The notes under the pieces: model-generated
What the model was told of the DNA's origin: nothing
Seen by the model: the letters and a program-made list of their open reading frames with translations, nothing else
The model's database searches: none
In this document: one piece after another, positions 1 through 8,866 of the stretch
Layout of the letters: each line of letters starts with the position of its first letter
Position numbering within the stretch: the first letter of the stretch is position 1
Source of the DNA: Methanogenium organophilum
Lineage (GTDB): Archaea; Halobacteriota; Methanomicrobia; Methanomicrobiales; Methanomicrobiaceae
Length of the DNA stretch: 64,000 nt
Assembly: GCF_026684035.1 (NCBI RefSeq)
Contig: NZ_CP113361.1
Span: forward strand, 806,001 to 870,000
Direction: 5' to 3'
Translations under genes and position numbers: made by a program

Positions 1-295
1 ATGGCACAAGATCCTCACCAATGGTTGCCGGCACACAGGAATTGATAACAACAATCCTCTCACTGATGGGCAGGAGCGCTTCTGCCACCTCCTGCAGACG
101 GTCCCCGGTGCCAAAGATCACCTCGTCTTCAACGAGATAGGTACAGTTCACGGGGTCAGGAATGATGGAATCAGCATAGAAATAGCAGCCTGACGCGCCG
201 TGGATAATAACTCCTGCCCCCTCCAGACCTGCCATTGCTGCGGCGGCACCGACCATCGCACAGGGCCAGAGTGGATTGGTGCATAGCTTAGCCAT
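1..295 (-). CDS. Nitrogenase component-1-like protein, second (K-like) subunit, partial
   Basis: Read from the minus strand; 98 N-terminal codons are visible and the gene continues past the window edge. It begins [12 protein letters not shown] and has three cysteines, C12, C37 (HGASGC) and C87 (NSCVPATIGED). They sit where NifD/NifK place their P-cluster ligands, so this is a nitrogenase/oxidoreductase component-1 protein. The ATG overlaps the stop of the upstream D-like gene by 8 nt, so the two are translationally coupled. With the NifH-like gene it makes an H-D-K operon. The substrate is unknown. The presence of two component-1 subunits argues against the CfbC/CfbD coenzyme-F430 reductase, which uses a single one. 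Confidence 0.8.
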   Translation of the reverse strand, partial: MAKLCTNPLWPCAMVGAAAAMAGLEGAGVIIHGASGCYFYADSIIPDPVNCTYLVEDEVIFGTGDRLQEVAEALLPISERIVVINSCVPATIGEDLVP

Positions 296-1331
296 TGATA
301 AACCTCCGCCACTGCCGGAGCATCCGCCGCAGCCCAAGTGTGCCCACCGGCATGCAGAAGGGTATAGGAATAACAGTGCCCTCCGGTGCAACCTTGACAC
401 CAACGGCATCTGCAACCTCAGTAAACATTTCCATCCCCGCGGACTGGAAGCCAAATGAGTCAAAGGTCACATACGCACCGGATAAATCAGAAAATTCATC
501 GGTGAGTGCCGCCTGCTGCTCCTCTTCTGCACGAACAGCGTCTGTGAAGTCCCTTCCGGTGAGACGGCCGGTCTCCCGGATGAACGCAAGTGTTGCAGAG
601 AGACCGACCGGGAACTCCGGAATAGAGGGGATACCGGTGCAGGCATCGAAATGCCGTCCCAGGATACCGTTCGTGTCCTCCCGAAAGAGGTTCAGACCCG
701 CATCCCCGAACCGCCCGATATTCTCTACGGTGATATCACGCACATACCGTATATTCACGTCCAGGTCCAGCATACCGAGTATTCGGGATACCTCCTGAAA
801 ATTGTCGTCCACCTCAAACTCCAGATTCTTTTCACCGATAATATTCACTTTATCCGGGTCGCGTTTACCGGGCCGGATGAATGACGAGAGGGCGGTGAGC
901 GTACTGGTATACCCATCGTTGAAAGTGCCTCCGAGAAAGCCGGAGCTTGGCACATAAATGACCGGGCAGTCCCATTGCCGACTGCAGATGCCTGCCACAT
1001 CGTCCCCGATTGTCTCGGAGACACAGGTGCTTGCGACCACGACTGCAGCCGGGTCATCCGCACATACTGCCGTCAGGGCATCATGGAGGGCGTCCTCTCC
1101 TCCGAAGATTACTTCATCCTCACCAAGACCGCTGGAGACAATCTCCGGGATGCGGAACACATCATGCTCTGCAAGAGTGGTGTACAAAAGGGAGGTATTG
1201 ATATGAGTACATCCGTCCGGGCCATGGATCAGGGTCACGGCATCGGTGAGAAAAGCACTCACTGAGAGGACACCCATGACCGTGCATCCTTCATAGCGTG
1301 ATGTACGACCGTGCAAGTTCTTCGAGTTCAT
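288..1331 (-). CDS. Nitrogenase component-1-like protein, D-like subunit
   Basis: About 347 residues, shorter than true NifD (about 480). Conserved cysteines C16 (YEGC), C41 (GPDGC) and C103 ([12 protein letters not shown]) match the spacing of P-cluster ligands in component-1 proteins. A later cysteine lies in a DACTGIPS segment. The frame is open to 1433, but residues before MNSKNLHG resemble an out-of-frame reading of the nifH-like end, so I start at 1331, which overlaps the NifH-like stop by 41 nt. A TTG at 1316 is an alternative. It probably forms a heteromeric reductase core with the partial downstream gene and takes electrons from the NifH-like ATPase. I do not recognise a characterised member (such as nitrogenase, Bch, Cfb or Mar) with confidence. 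Confidence 0.8.
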   Translation of the reverse strand: MNSKNLHGRTSRYEGCTVMGVLSVSAFLTDAVTLIHGPDGCTHINTSLLYTTLAEHDVFRIPEIVSSGLGEDEVIFGGEDALHDALTAVCADDPAAVVVASTCVSETIGDDVAGICSRQWDCPVIYVPSSGFLGGTFNDGYTSTLTALSSFIRPGKRDPDKVNIIGEKNLEFEVDDNFQEVSRILGMLDLDVNIRYVRDITVENIGRFGDAGLNLFREDTNGILGRHFDACTGIPSIPEFPVGLSATLAFIRETGRLTGRDFTDAVRAEEEQQAALTDEFSDLSGAYVTFDSFGFQSAGMEMFTEVADAVGVKVAPEGTVIPIPFCMPVGTLGLRRMLRQWRRFING

Positions 1332-2109
1332 GCATCTCGAGTGGGGTGGGGATGGTAAGGTTCGTATTTTCCATAATCGTCCGGGCCAGGTTTCGGTAGA
1401 CTTCTGCCTGTTCGGATTCCGGTGCGTATTCAATGACCGTGCGCTGATTCACCTCTGCAACCTGAACGATGTTGGCACGGGGAATGTAGGCAACAAGACG
1501 GGAATTTACGCGTTCGGCGAATTCACGCACCAGTGCCTCTTCGCCAGGGATGTTCTTTGCATTGCAGATAACGCCTGCAAGGGAACAGACACTGCGGGTG
1601 CGGCGGGAGAGACGGGCAATTGCCTTGCAGATGTTGTTTGCCGCATAGAGTGACATGAACTCGCCGGAAGTGACGAGATAAATTTCCTGCGCATACCCGT
1701 CACGCATCGGCATCGCAAACCCGCCACAGACTACATCACCGAGGACGTCGTAGACAATGACATCGCCATAAAGGGCTTCCAGTCGCTGGAGCAGCTGGAA
1801 TGTGGCAATGATACCACGGCCCGCACAGCCGATACCGGGTTCCGGACCCCCTGCCTCAACACACCGGATACCCCCATACCCGGTGAACACCGCGTCAGGG
1901 ACCCCGACATTGGCATCACCATGTTCACGGACAAGATCCAGGACGGTAGGAATCCACTCCCCCTGCATCAGCATCCGCGTGCTGTCATGCTTTGGGTCAC
2001 AGCCGATCTGCATGACATCCAGCCCGCAGTCCGAAAGAGCTGCCGAAAGATTAGCTGATGTGGTGGACTTGCCAATACCTCCCTTCCCATAGAGGGCGAT
2101 CTGTTTCAT
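1291..2109 (-). CDS. NifH-like iron protein (nitrogenase-like reductase ATPase)
   Basis: 272 residues, the normal length of NifH-family iron proteins. It has the P-loop GKGGIGKST (residues 8-16), the CDPKHDST switch, and the two cysteines that bridge a [4Fe-4S] cluster between monomers, C95 (GIGCAGRGI) and C128 (GDVVCGGF). The family hydrolyses ATP to push electrons into a component-1 partner. It is the first gene of the minus-strand H-D-K-like operon and starts 51 nt after the YqhA-like stop. No nif accessory genes (nifE, nifN, nifB, glnB-type nifI) are seen on this side, so nitrogen fixation is not supported by what is visible. Confidence 0.9.
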   Translation of the reverse strand: MKQIALYGKGGIGKSTTSANLSAALSDCGLDVMQIGCDPKHDSTRMLMQGEWIPTVLDLVREHGDANVGVPDAVFTGYGGIRCVEAGGPEPGIGCAGRGIIATFQLLQRLEALYGDVIVYDVLGDVVCGGFAMPMRDGYAQEIYLVTSGEFMSLYAANNICKAIARLSRRTRSVCSLAGVICNAKNIPGEEALVREFAERVNSRLVAYIPRANIVQVAEVNQRTVIEYAPESEQAEVYRNLARTIMENTNLTIPTPLEMHELEELARSYITL

Positions 2110-2160
2110 TGACTAAAGTTTTGTTGCCCCTGCTATTTACTCCTCCTGATAGAAGACGGA

Positions 2161-2670
2161 TCACTCACCCTGCCGGAGTACCATAAGACTGACAGAGAGA
2201 AGAAGGATAGCAGCAGGCAGGATGAGACTTTCAGGGGGCAGATTGGCGTAGCCTGTCTTTGTCGCCGTCTCAAGGAAATGTACAAAGAGGATGAAGACAA
2301 TGACCTCCCCCAGGATCATCTTCAGCTGGAAGACGCTTTTGATTCGCAGCCATTCGGGAAAACGGACCCGCTCTTTCTCTTCATCTTCTACGAGAAAGAG
2401 ATAGAGGATGCCATAGGCAAAGATCAGCATAACAAGGGCAAAGAGAAAGACATCGATGGACTGTGCAAGGGACACCGTTGCAAGATCCCCCGGTGTAAGA
2501 TATTCGGGAAGGGCGTCTTCGGGAAGAAAGGCATTTCCCAGGAAAAAATACCAAAATGCCGAGATCGTCTTTTCAACACCGATGAAAAACATCAGCGCGG
2601 ACCCGAAAAGAGATGAAACTGCAGCAATAACCACCAGATACCGTGCTTTGGTAAAATATTTCCAGACCAC
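2161..2670 (-). CDS. YqhA/UPF0114-family membrane protein
   Basis: 169 residues with about four hydrophobic segments (roughly residues 10-32, 66-90, 112-130 and 147-163). The start KARYLVVIAAVSSLFGSALM resembles the UPF0114 (YqhA) family of small inner-membrane proteins, whose function is unknown. It lies 70 nt downstream of trkH on the same strand and 51 nt upstream of the NifH-like gene, but co-transcription with either is unproven. The family call rests on the N-terminal pattern and length only. Confidence 0.65.
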   Translation of the reverse strand: MVWKYFTKARYLVVIAAVSSLFGSALMFFIGVEKTISAFWYFFLGNAFLPEDALPEYLTPGDLATVSLAQSIDVFLFALVMLIFAYGILYLFLVEDEEKERVRFPEWLRIKSVFQLKMILGEVIVFILFVHFLETATKTGYANLPPESLILPAAILLLSVSLMVLRQGE

Positions 2671-2740
2671 TCGGTCCCCCCTGCACTCAGAGCAAGAGCG
2701 TCAGCTATTATATTAATAATTTCCGTGGTTTTTCCGGGTC

Positions 2741-4216
2741 TCACCAGTCAAACCCGCGAATGATACCGATGAAGAAGACCATCACCGCCATCACTTCCAG
2801 CCTTCCCAGCCACATCTGAAGAATGAGAACCAATTTTGACCAGATGGTCAGGTCAGGTGTCACAAAACCGGTGGATATACCGTTGTTACAGGTTGCAGAG
2901 ACTACATCAAAGATAACAAGGGTCGTATCGATATCAGGCTGTTCAAAGTGCATGATGGTGACAAGGGCCAGCAGGATCGACAGAAGAAAGAGAATGAACG
3001 TGAGCATATTCCGGGAAACCAGAAATTCAGCTTCTGCGCGCTGAAATGTTCTGCCATTGTAGCGCAGGGGGAGCATTGCTTTTGAACTGATAAAAGACCT
3101 GCGGAACCAGTATTTGATACCTTTCAGCCCGATCAGAACACGGGATATTTTCACCCCTCCTGCAGTACTTCCGGACGAACCGCCAATAAAGACAAGAATC
3201 GTGAGAAAGAGGACTGAAACCGGTTCCCAGACTATAAGATCTGCAGTCTGGAACCCCGTGGATGTGACCGCCGCAGAGGCCATAAATATCCCATTTACAA
3301 CGGCAGACGCCTGATCCAGTCCGTTAAAGACGATCAGGTCGCCGGTAATGATAACAAAACCCAGAAAAACCAGCAAAAAGAGCAGTTTTGCCTGTTCATC
3401 CTGAAACAGGTTCATTTCACGTTTCCGGTACATCAGATAGTAGATCTTGAAGGGGAGCGCCCCCGCAATCATCACCGGAATGATCAGCATCTCGAGGAGT
3501 ACGTTGTTATAAGCAGGAATTCCCCCCGAATGGATCGTAAATCCACCGGTGGAGATCGCAGTCATCGCAATATTGATGGCATCCCACAGCGACACACCCG
3601 AACAGAGGATTAACAACACCCCCGCTGCGGTGAGCGTCAGATATATCCGCCACATATGTGCCCCCTGCTCTACCACACTTGGCATGAAGGCATCACTGCG
3701 CCCCTCCATACGCTCACTGCTGTAGAGCCGATGGCGCGAAACGGAGGAACGATTCAGGAGGGCCACGGTGAATGCCACAATTCCTATGCCACCAAACCAT
3801 TCCATCAGGGTCCGCCAGAAGATCAGGGTCTCGGGCAGGGCGTCTACATCGCGGGCCATCGTCATCCCCGTATCCGTCCACCCGGACATTGCCTCAAAGA
3901 AGCCGTCAATGTATGGCATACCGGCACCGAAGACAAACGGAAGCGCACCAACGAGTGCACAGATGAGCCAGATGCCCGCCACAGAGAAGAGAGACATGGA
4001 GAGACGCGGTTCCCGTTCCGTTTCGGGAAGCCGGATGAGAAGCGTTCCGATACAGAAGAGGACCGCCGGCACTGTTGCCATCGGAAGAAGCATATCATAT
4101 TCCCTGAATATAAGGGCCACGACAAGCGGAATACAGGTTCCTGCACTAATATAGCGGAGAATCATGCCCATATCCGTCGTCAGTGTCAGATACTGGTGGA
4201 GGCGGTCCATATACAT
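2741..4216 (-). CDS. trkH: TrkH-family potassium uptake channel subunit
   Basis: 491 residues, many membrane spans, typical of the K+-translocating subunit of Trk/Ktr systems. The four pore-loop repeats can be seen around SGWTDTGM, STGGFTIHSGG, STGFQTADL and NNGISTGF, each with the filter glycine, plus GGSSGSTAGGVK before the last third. These channels normally need a cytoplasmic TrkA/RCK gating ring. No stand-alone trkA is adjacent; the nearest TrkA-N domain here is fused to a DHH phosphoesterase at 29.7-31.2 kb. Start choice lies between M1 and M3 (4216 or 4210). The gene follows the superoxide reductase gene after T-rich sequence at 4293-4318, so it is probably a separate transcript. Confidence 0.92.
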   Translation of the reverse strand: MYMDRLHQYLTLTTDMGMILRYISAGTCIPLVVALIFREYDMLLPMATVPAVLFCIGTLLIRLPETEREPRLSMSLFSVAGIWLICALVGALPFVFGAGMPYIDGFFEAMSGWTDTGMTMARDVDALPETLIFWRTLMEWFGGIGIVAFTVALLNRSSVSRHRLYSSERMEGRSDAFMPSVVEQGAHMWRIYLTLTAAGVLLILCSGVSLWDAINIAMTAISTGGFTIHSGGIPAYNNVLLEMLIIPVMIAGALPFKIYYLMYRKREMNLFQDEQAKLLFLLVFLGFVIITGDLIVFNGLDQASAVVNGIFMASAAVTSTGFQTADLIVWEPVSVLFLTILVFIGGSSGSTAGGVKISRVLIGLKGIKYWFRRSFISSKAMLPLRYNGRTFQRAEAEFLVSRNMLTFILFLLSILLALVTIMHFEQPDIDTTLVIFDVVSATCNNGISTGFVTPDLTIWSKLVLILQMWLGRLEVMAVMVFFIGIIRGFDW

Positions 4217-4292
4217 GTAACCATTGCAGGAGGGCGACTATTATGCTTTTGTTACGGGACGGCTGGAACGATTCTGCCCGAAAACCAGACAG

Positions 4293-4318
4293 AACGAAAA
4301 AATACCGAAAAAATGAGT
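4293..4318 (-). terminator. T-tract terminator after the superoxide reductase gene
   Basis: Two runs of T on the minus strand (six each) lie directly downstream of the superoxide reductase stop. This is the usual archaeal intrinsic-termination pattern, with no strong hairpin needed. Confidence 0.5.
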
Positions 4319-4330
4319 TGTTTGACCTGC

Positions 4331-4732
4331 TCAGCGGTTCACCCAGAGGTTGTGGACATTGCAGCATTCAAAGGCCTTGACATCAGTGTCGGGGCAGGGG
4401 AAAAAGGCCTCAGGTGCATCGCCCGGGTTCAGATAGTGAAGCATGAAATCATCACCGGCCTGCACCCCAATCCACATGATGTAGTGTTCTTCTGCCATCG
4501 GATGGGGTGTTGACCCAACGGTGACCTTGATTCCCCCCTCGACCTTCTCAACGATGGGCACATGCTTCTCTTTTGCGAAGTCTGCCGTCTGCTCGGAGAG
4601 TATTTCCATCTCATTTCCCGCACAACTGACAGAGAGATCTTCAGGCGTTGGCGCCATGCACATGTCCGGGTTCATAACCATTACCGTGCCGCTGCATCCG
4701 GGGCACTTATAAAATACAGGATTTGTTACCAT
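4331..4732 (-). CDS. Superoxide reductase (desulfoferrodoxin/neelaredoxin family)
   Basis: 133 residues from the ATG at 4732. The catalytic Fe(His)4Cys centre is complete: EKHVPI, HPM, HYI and the C-terminal CNVHNLW supply four His and one Cys. The enzyme reduces superoxide to peroxide without making oxygen. The N-terminus has CPGC like a desulforedoxin domain, but the normal adjacent Cys-Cys pair is Cys-Ala (VSCAGNEME) and an extra Cys lies in an insertion (PDMCMA), so the second iron site may be lost or remodelled. Start choice: GAGGTG at 4740-4745 is the ribosome site, which favours ATG 4732 or 4735 over GTG 4741. It is the last gene of the rubredoxin-FprA-SOR operon. Confidence 0.9.
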   Translation of the reverse strand: MVTNPVFYKCPGCSGTVMVMNPDMCMAPTPEDLSVSCAGNEMEILSEQTADFAKEKHVPIVEKVEGGIKVTVGSTPHPMAEEHYIMWIGVQAGDDFMLHYLNPGDAPEAFFPCPDTDVKAFECCNVHNLWVNR

Positions 4733-4738
4733 CATCTT

Positions 4739-4759
4739 CACCTCGTTTCAGACGAGGTG
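4739..4759 (-). promoter_or_regulatory. Intercistronic hairpin sequestering the SOR ribosome-binding site
   Basis: A perfect 7-bp stem with a 7-nt loop (CACCTCG / CGAGGTG). The 5' arm covers the last fprA codons and the 3' arm contains the GAGGTG Shine-Dalgarno of the superoxide reductase gene. Ribosomes finishing fprA would open it, which suggests translational coupling. Confidence 0.6.
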
Positions 4760-5932
4760 ATTATCCTGATGGCGTTTATAGATTTCGTCTGCCAGAACGG
4801 TAATTGCAACAAGTTCCTGCTCGCCCGGTTTTCCTTTGATATAAACCGGTTCAAGCATCTCAGCTTCGAGTTTTGGCATCATCTCTCCAAGCGTCTGTAC
4901 GGTCTTTCCTCCCCACCCGAATGATCCAATAACAGCGGCATACCGTGCCTTTGGCTTGAGTATATTTGTGAGAAATGCAATATTTGCGGCTTTCGGGTGC
5001 GGTCCGAAATGGACAGTGGGAGAACCAATGACAATGGTCGTTGCATCGATGAGATCCATTGCAATCGTGCCCGTCGAGGAAGTGCCGAGATCATAGGGGC
5101 GCACATCAATGCCCCGCTGGATGAGTGCATCGGTGAGGCGTTCCACCATCCACTTTGTACTATGATGCATGGAGACGAAGGGGATGACAACGAGGTTTTT
5201 CCCCTCATCAGACGACCATTCACGGTATAGCGAGAGAATCGCTGACGGATTGTTGTATACCGGCCCGTGACTTGGTGCGATCACCGCCGGATTAAGAGAT
5301 TCCACCTGCTCAACATACTCCTGGATCTTTGACCGGAACGGTTGCATGATAACCGCATAATACCGTTTTGCAGCCTCCTGCAACCGCGATGAACCGTCTG
5401 CAAAGAGGGACGAGCAGGCAAGGTGTGCACCGAACAGGTCACAGGAGAAGAGGATGCGGTCTTCCGGCACCCAGGTGACCATTGTTTCAGGCCAGTGCAC
5501 CCAGGGCATTGAGTAGAAGACCAGCGTTTTATCCCCGAGATCAAGTGAATCTCTGTCCTCTGCGACCAGAATTCGTTCATCATCGATGAGAAGCATAGAA
5601 CAGAGGAGATCTTTGCCCTTCTCTGTCGTAACAACGGTTGCCATGGGATATAGCTCTAAGAGCAGAGGGAGTGCACCGGAGTGGTCCTGTTCGGCGTGGT
5701 TTGCAATGATATAGTCCACAGAATCAAGCTTTGCACGGATGAGATTTGTGACATACTCCTCATCAAACCCCGCCTCCACGGTATCAATGAGGGCCGTTTT
5801 TTCACTTCCCTGTACGACATAGGCATTATAGCTTGTTCCGTCCGGAAGCTCCATCAGGTCATCAAACGCCAGCCGGTGCCAGTCGATGACCCCCACCGAT
5901 GATATTCCCGGCAGGATTTCACGTACAACCAT
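4748..5932 (-). CDS. fprA: FprA-type A flavoprotein (F420H2 oxidase / diflavin-diiron oxygen reductase)
   Basis: 394 residues. The N-terminal metallo-beta-lactamase-like domain carries the diiron ligands in NHAEQDHSG (residues 78-86) and a later SHGPVY. The C-terminal flavodoxin domain (about residues 250-394) binds FMN (SMHHSTKWM loop, SPTVHFGPHP). In methanogens this family reduces O2 to water with F420H2; related proteins reduce NO. It starts 3 nt after the rubredoxin stop and ends 6-15 nt before the SOR start, so the three genes form one oxygen and superoxide defence operon. Which of O2 or NO is the main substrate cannot be told from sequence. Confidence 0.93.
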   Translation of the reverse strand: MVVREILPGISSVGVIDWHRLAFDDLMELPDGTSYNAYVVQGSEKTALIDTVEAGFDEEYVTNLIRAKLDSVDYIIANHAEQDHSGALPLLLELYPMATVVTTEKGKDLLCSMLLIDDERILVAEDRDSLDLGDKTLVFYSMPWVHWPETMVTWVPEDRILFSCDLFGAHLACSSLFADGSSRLQEAAKRYYAVIMQPFRSKIQEYVEQVESLNPAVIAPSHGPVYNNPSAILSLYREWSSDEGKNLVVIPFVSMHHSTKWMVERLTDALIQRGIDVRPYDLGTSSTGTIAMDLIDATTIVIGSPTVHFGPHPKAANIAFLTNILKPKARYAAVIGSFGWGGKTVQTLGEMMPKLEAEMLEPVYIKGKPGEQELVAITVLADEIYKRHQDNHLV

Positions 5933-5935
5933 TAC

Positions 5936-6100
5936 TCAGTTCACCTCAGTGAACTTTGCCTTCACAGCCCCGCACACGGGACAACGCCAGTCCTCAGGGA
6001 GGTCAGCAAATGCTATACCGGGGGCTGCCCCCTCGTCACCTTTCTTTGGGTCATAGATATGTCCGCAGACTGTACATTTCATCCGGCTTGTTGCATCCAT
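5936..6100 (-). CDS. Rubredoxin
   Basis: A 54-residue protein, MDATSRMKC... to ...TEVN. The two iron-binding knuckles are C9/C12 (CTVCG) and C40/C43 (CPVCGA), with the usual [11 protein letters not shown] between them. Rubredoxin is the small electron carrier that feeds FprA-type proteins and superoxide reductase, which follow directly downstream. It is the first gene of that operon. A TTTAAATA-like TATA element lies near 6183-6190 on the minus strand, which would leave a leader of about 60 nt. Confidence 0.95.
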   Translation of the reverse strand: MDATSRMKCTVCGHIYDPKKGDEGAAPGIAFADLPEDWRCPVCGAVKAKFTEVN

Positions 6101-6182
6101 TTCTGTTATCTCCTGTTCCGAAATATCCCCTGTATCATACGGTATTGCCCGGAACCTTCTGCTGAATGATTATAGCATCATT

Positions 6183-6190
6183 ATTTAAAT
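6183..6190 (-). promoter_or_regulatory. TATA element of the rubredoxin-fprA-SOR operon
   Basis: ATTTAAAT in an AT-rich stretch about 85 nt upstream of the rubredoxin ATG. It is the only good TATA candidate between the operon and the upstream deaminase gene. Confidence 0.4.
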
Positions 6191-6297
6191 GGATTATTAT
6201 CGTCTTCGGAATGATGCCACAGAACACCCGGATCCTTCTGCGGGGGTAGGTAGTGGGTCATGCAAAGGGACCTGAAAGGACGAACAGTGTCATAGCC

Positions 6298-6753
6298 TCA
6301 CAAGGTTCCGATATCCTCATTCCAGATGTCGGGGTGGGCGGTAATGTACTCGGTCATCATCTGTATCAGTTCATCCAGACAGAGATTCACCACCGCAATC
6401 CCTTTCTCCCGCAGGAACGCCTCTGCACCAGCAAAATTGACAGACTCCCCTACAACGACTTTCGGGATCCCAAACTGGACAACCGCTCCGGCACAGAGAT
6501 AGCAGGGCATGAGTGTGGAGTACAGAACCGTGTCCCCGTACCGCCCGATTCTCCCCCCGTTCCTGATACAGTCTATTTCTGCATGCATCAGCGGATCATT
6601 GTCCTGCACCCGCCGGTTGTGCCCTTTCGCAATAATGACACCATCGCGGACAAGCGCTGCCCCGATGGGTATGCCCCCTTCGGACATACTCCGTTTCGCC
6701 TCGTCAATCGCTACCTGCATAACTCTGAGATCTTCGTCCAGAGAATAACACAT
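6298..6753 (-). CDS. Cytosine/nucleoside deaminase-family zinc enzyme
   Basis: 151 residues. The zinc and catalytic motifs are HAE (in MHAEIDCIRNGGR) and PCYLC (in STLMPCYLCAG). The pattern HAEIDCIRNGGR, the PC..C motif and GIPKVVVGESVNF closely resembles yeast-type cytosine deaminase rather than tRNA adenosine deaminase, so free cytosine (or a related pyrimidine or pterin) is the likely substrate. It is monocistronic, with a TATA-like AATATATC at about 6786-6793 on the minus strand, and helicase genes follow downstream on the same strand. Substrate assignment is inference. Confidence 0.82.
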   Translation of the reverse strand: MCYSLDEDLRVMQVAIDEAKRSMSEGGIPIGAALVRDGVIIAKGHNRRVQDNDPLMHAEIDCIRNGGRIGRYGDTVLYSTLMPCYLCAGAVVQFGIPKVVVGESVNFAGAEAFLREKGIAVVNLCLDELIQMMTEYITAHPDIWNEDIGTL

Positions 6754-6850
6754 CCGTTAGCGTCAGTTTAGAAAGCAAAAACGGATATATTCTTCCAATC
6801 CGGTGAGGACCGGAAGGAGGGGTGCATCATCCGGTTGCTGCCCTCGTTCC

Positions 6851-8866
6851 TTAGTCCTCTTCATCTTCCGCACAATCAAGTTCTGCGACAATCGCAAGGG
6901 GATCCTTCACTTTCCGAACCATCTTGAGTATCCGTGAAAGACGCTCAATACCGATGAAATGCTCAGCCATCACATGACCCAAAGGAGAGAGCACAATCCT
7001 GCCTTTCCGTTCGTGAATGTAACCCTCCTTCTCCAGGAGGGGCCAGACATCCTCAAGCTCTCCAACCATGCTGCTACAGATCTCTGTAAGACACTTCCGC
7101 TCACCGCCGCAGACCACCGCATTCGCAACATACTCTTCTGATGATCCTTCAACATCATAGACAGGGGCAACCTCCTCCATCTCTCCTTTCAGGAGGCGGA
7201 TTGCAACCTCCTCTTCCGTCCCACCGCCGGACTCCCGTGAATAAACACCGCCGGGTTCCGCGAGGATCACGACCTTTCCCAGGTCATGGAAATCCGGCCG
7301 GCCGGCCCGGCCCATCATCTGGGAGAACTCCTGCACCTTCAGCCATGAGATGCCCATCGCAAGGGCGTCAAAGATTACCTGGGATGCGGGAAAGTCAACA
7401 CCTGCCGCAAGTGCCGCTGTGGTCACAACCGCCGCAATCTCCCCCTTCTCAAACATCTTCTCCACCTGACGCCGCTCTTTTGCAGACAGTCCCGCATGAT
7501 AGGCCATCGCCTTCTTTCCGATCGCGTCTGCCACTGTATGGCAGCGGGCCCGTGAATTGGTGAAGACGATCGTCTGTCCCTTGAACCCCTTGGACGAGGT
7601 CTTCTGGAACTCCTCATATACCATCTTTTTAATGAGACTGATCTTCTCTTTTCGCTCGGTAAAGATGAGATGACGTTCAAGACCCACCGGCCGCTCATCA
7701 TACCGGACAAGTTCACTACGCAGTTTATTTGCCAGGAGGGACGGCGACCCGATGGTGGCACTCAAAAAGAGGAACTGCGCATGCGGGGCGACATGCCGTA
7801 AGCGTGCAATCAGTCCATCAAGCCGATGGCCCCGTTCTGCATCCTCGAGCATCTGCACCTCATCAATGACAACCGTCCCCACCTTTGACAGGGTCCGACC
7901 CATCCGCAGGTGATGGTCCACCCCCTCATAGGTGCCGACAATGATATCAGACTTCATGCTGCGCCGGGCCTTCACCCGCGTTTCAGGAATGTGAATTCGT
8001 GAAACACCCGTCAAAAGGGAGACATTCAGAAAATCGCCGTATCGTTCAGAAAAACGGCGGTATTTCTGGTTTGCAAGAGCCACAAGCGGAACCAGGAAGA
8101 GCATCGCCCCACGGTCTTCACTGTGATTTTTAATCCCTGCCATCTCACCGATAAAGGTTTTGCCGCTTGCGGTTGCTGCGACCACCAGTTGGTCTTTGCC
8201 CCGCAGAAGACCGGCATCAACACAGAGCTGCTGAACCGGCATCAGGCGCTCCACTCCTGACGCGTCCACAAATTCTTTCGGCAACGGGAGTGTGGCAAGT
8301 GGCTGTGTCTTCCGTATTGCATGGGGTTCAAGCCGGTCAAAGAGCGTCTGTGAAGGAGCGGCTCCCTCAGGCTGTAGCATCCCGAAGACCCGGTCAAGAT
8401 CCCGGTACATCTCCAGCATATGCTCCAGATGGCCGATGGACTTCACTCCCATCCCCCCCAGATAACCAGCCTCACGACGAAGTTCATTGCGGGCACAGCC
8501 CAGACAGATCTGCTCACGCCCATACTTCACCGCGTTCTTTGCTTTCAGGGGCGTAATCCGGTCACCCAAAAGACAGGTCCGACAGACACGGATCACCGTG
8601 ACCGGGATCTGCAGGTCACTACACATGGAATGAAACGCCTCATCTTCTCCGGTGAGATAGATCTTCTCACGTCGGAATTCCCTGAGCAGATCTTTGGTTG
8701 GGATATGCCGCGGCTGCCGCCTGCCTGCCTCACGGTAGCGGAATGATTTCGGACGATATCCCTTGCCGGTCTTTGAAAGTTCAAGATCACCGGTGCCGGA
8801 TACACGCCGGCCATCATAAAAATAAAGGCGGTAGGAACCCCGCCGTGGATTAACAATAATACTCAT
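6851..8866 (-). CDS. Ski2-like superfamily 2 helicase with N-terminal zinc ribbon
   Basis: 671 residues. The first 130 contain an unusual basic region and a four-cysteine zinc ribbon (C95, C98, C121, C124). The helicase core follows: ATASGKT Walker A (230-236), DEVQ box (335-338), SAT motif III, and an MGRAGR motif VI near residue 535. It resembles an archaeal-specific DEAD/DEAH family annotated with an N-terminal domain of unknown function (DUF5814-like, from memory). Its ATG overlaps the stop of the upstream HTH gene by 4 nt, so it is coupled to a DNA-binding protein. The nucleic-acid substrate and process (repair or RNA turnover) are unknown. Hel308 and the ASH-Ski2 helicases are different families. 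Confidence 0.88.
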   Translation of the reverse strand: MSIIVNPRRGSYRLYFYDGRRVSGTGDLELSKTGKGYRPKSFRYREAGRRQPRHIPTKDLLREFRREKIYLTGEDEAFHSMCSDLQIPVTVIRVCRTCLLGDRITPLKAKNAVKYGREQICLGCARNELRREAGYLGGMGVKSIGHLEHMLEMYRDLDRVFGMLQPEGAAPSQTLFDRLEPHAIRKTQPLATLPLPKEFVDASGVERLMPVQQLCVDAGLLRGKDQLVVAATASGKTFIGEMAGIKNHSEDRGAMLFLVPLVALANQKYRRFSERYGDFLNVSLLTGVSRIHIPETRVKARRSMKSDIIVGTYEGVDHHLRMGRTLSKVGTVVIDEVQMLEDAERGHRLDGLIARLRHVAPHAQFLFLSATIGSPSLLANKLRSELVRYDERPVGLERHLIFTERKEKISLIKKMVYEEFQKTSSKGFKGQTIVFTNSRARCHTVADAIGKKAMAYHAGLSAKERRQVEKMFEKGEIAAVVTTAALAAGVDFPASQVIFDALAMGISWLKVQEFSQMMGRAGRPDFHDLGKVVILAEPGGVYSRESGGGTEEEVAIRLLKGEMEEVAPVYDVEGSSEEYVANAVVCGGERKCLTEICSSMVGELEDVWPLLEKEGYIHERKGRIVLSPLGHVMAEHFIGIERLSRILKMVRKVKDPLAIVAELDCAEDEED

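Noticed and set aside
1-2109. Reading the first operon as authentic nitrogenase (nifHDK).
   Set aside because: The D-like subunit is far shorter than NifD and there is no nifI, nifE, nifN or nifB in view; a nitrogenase-like enzyme is the safer call.
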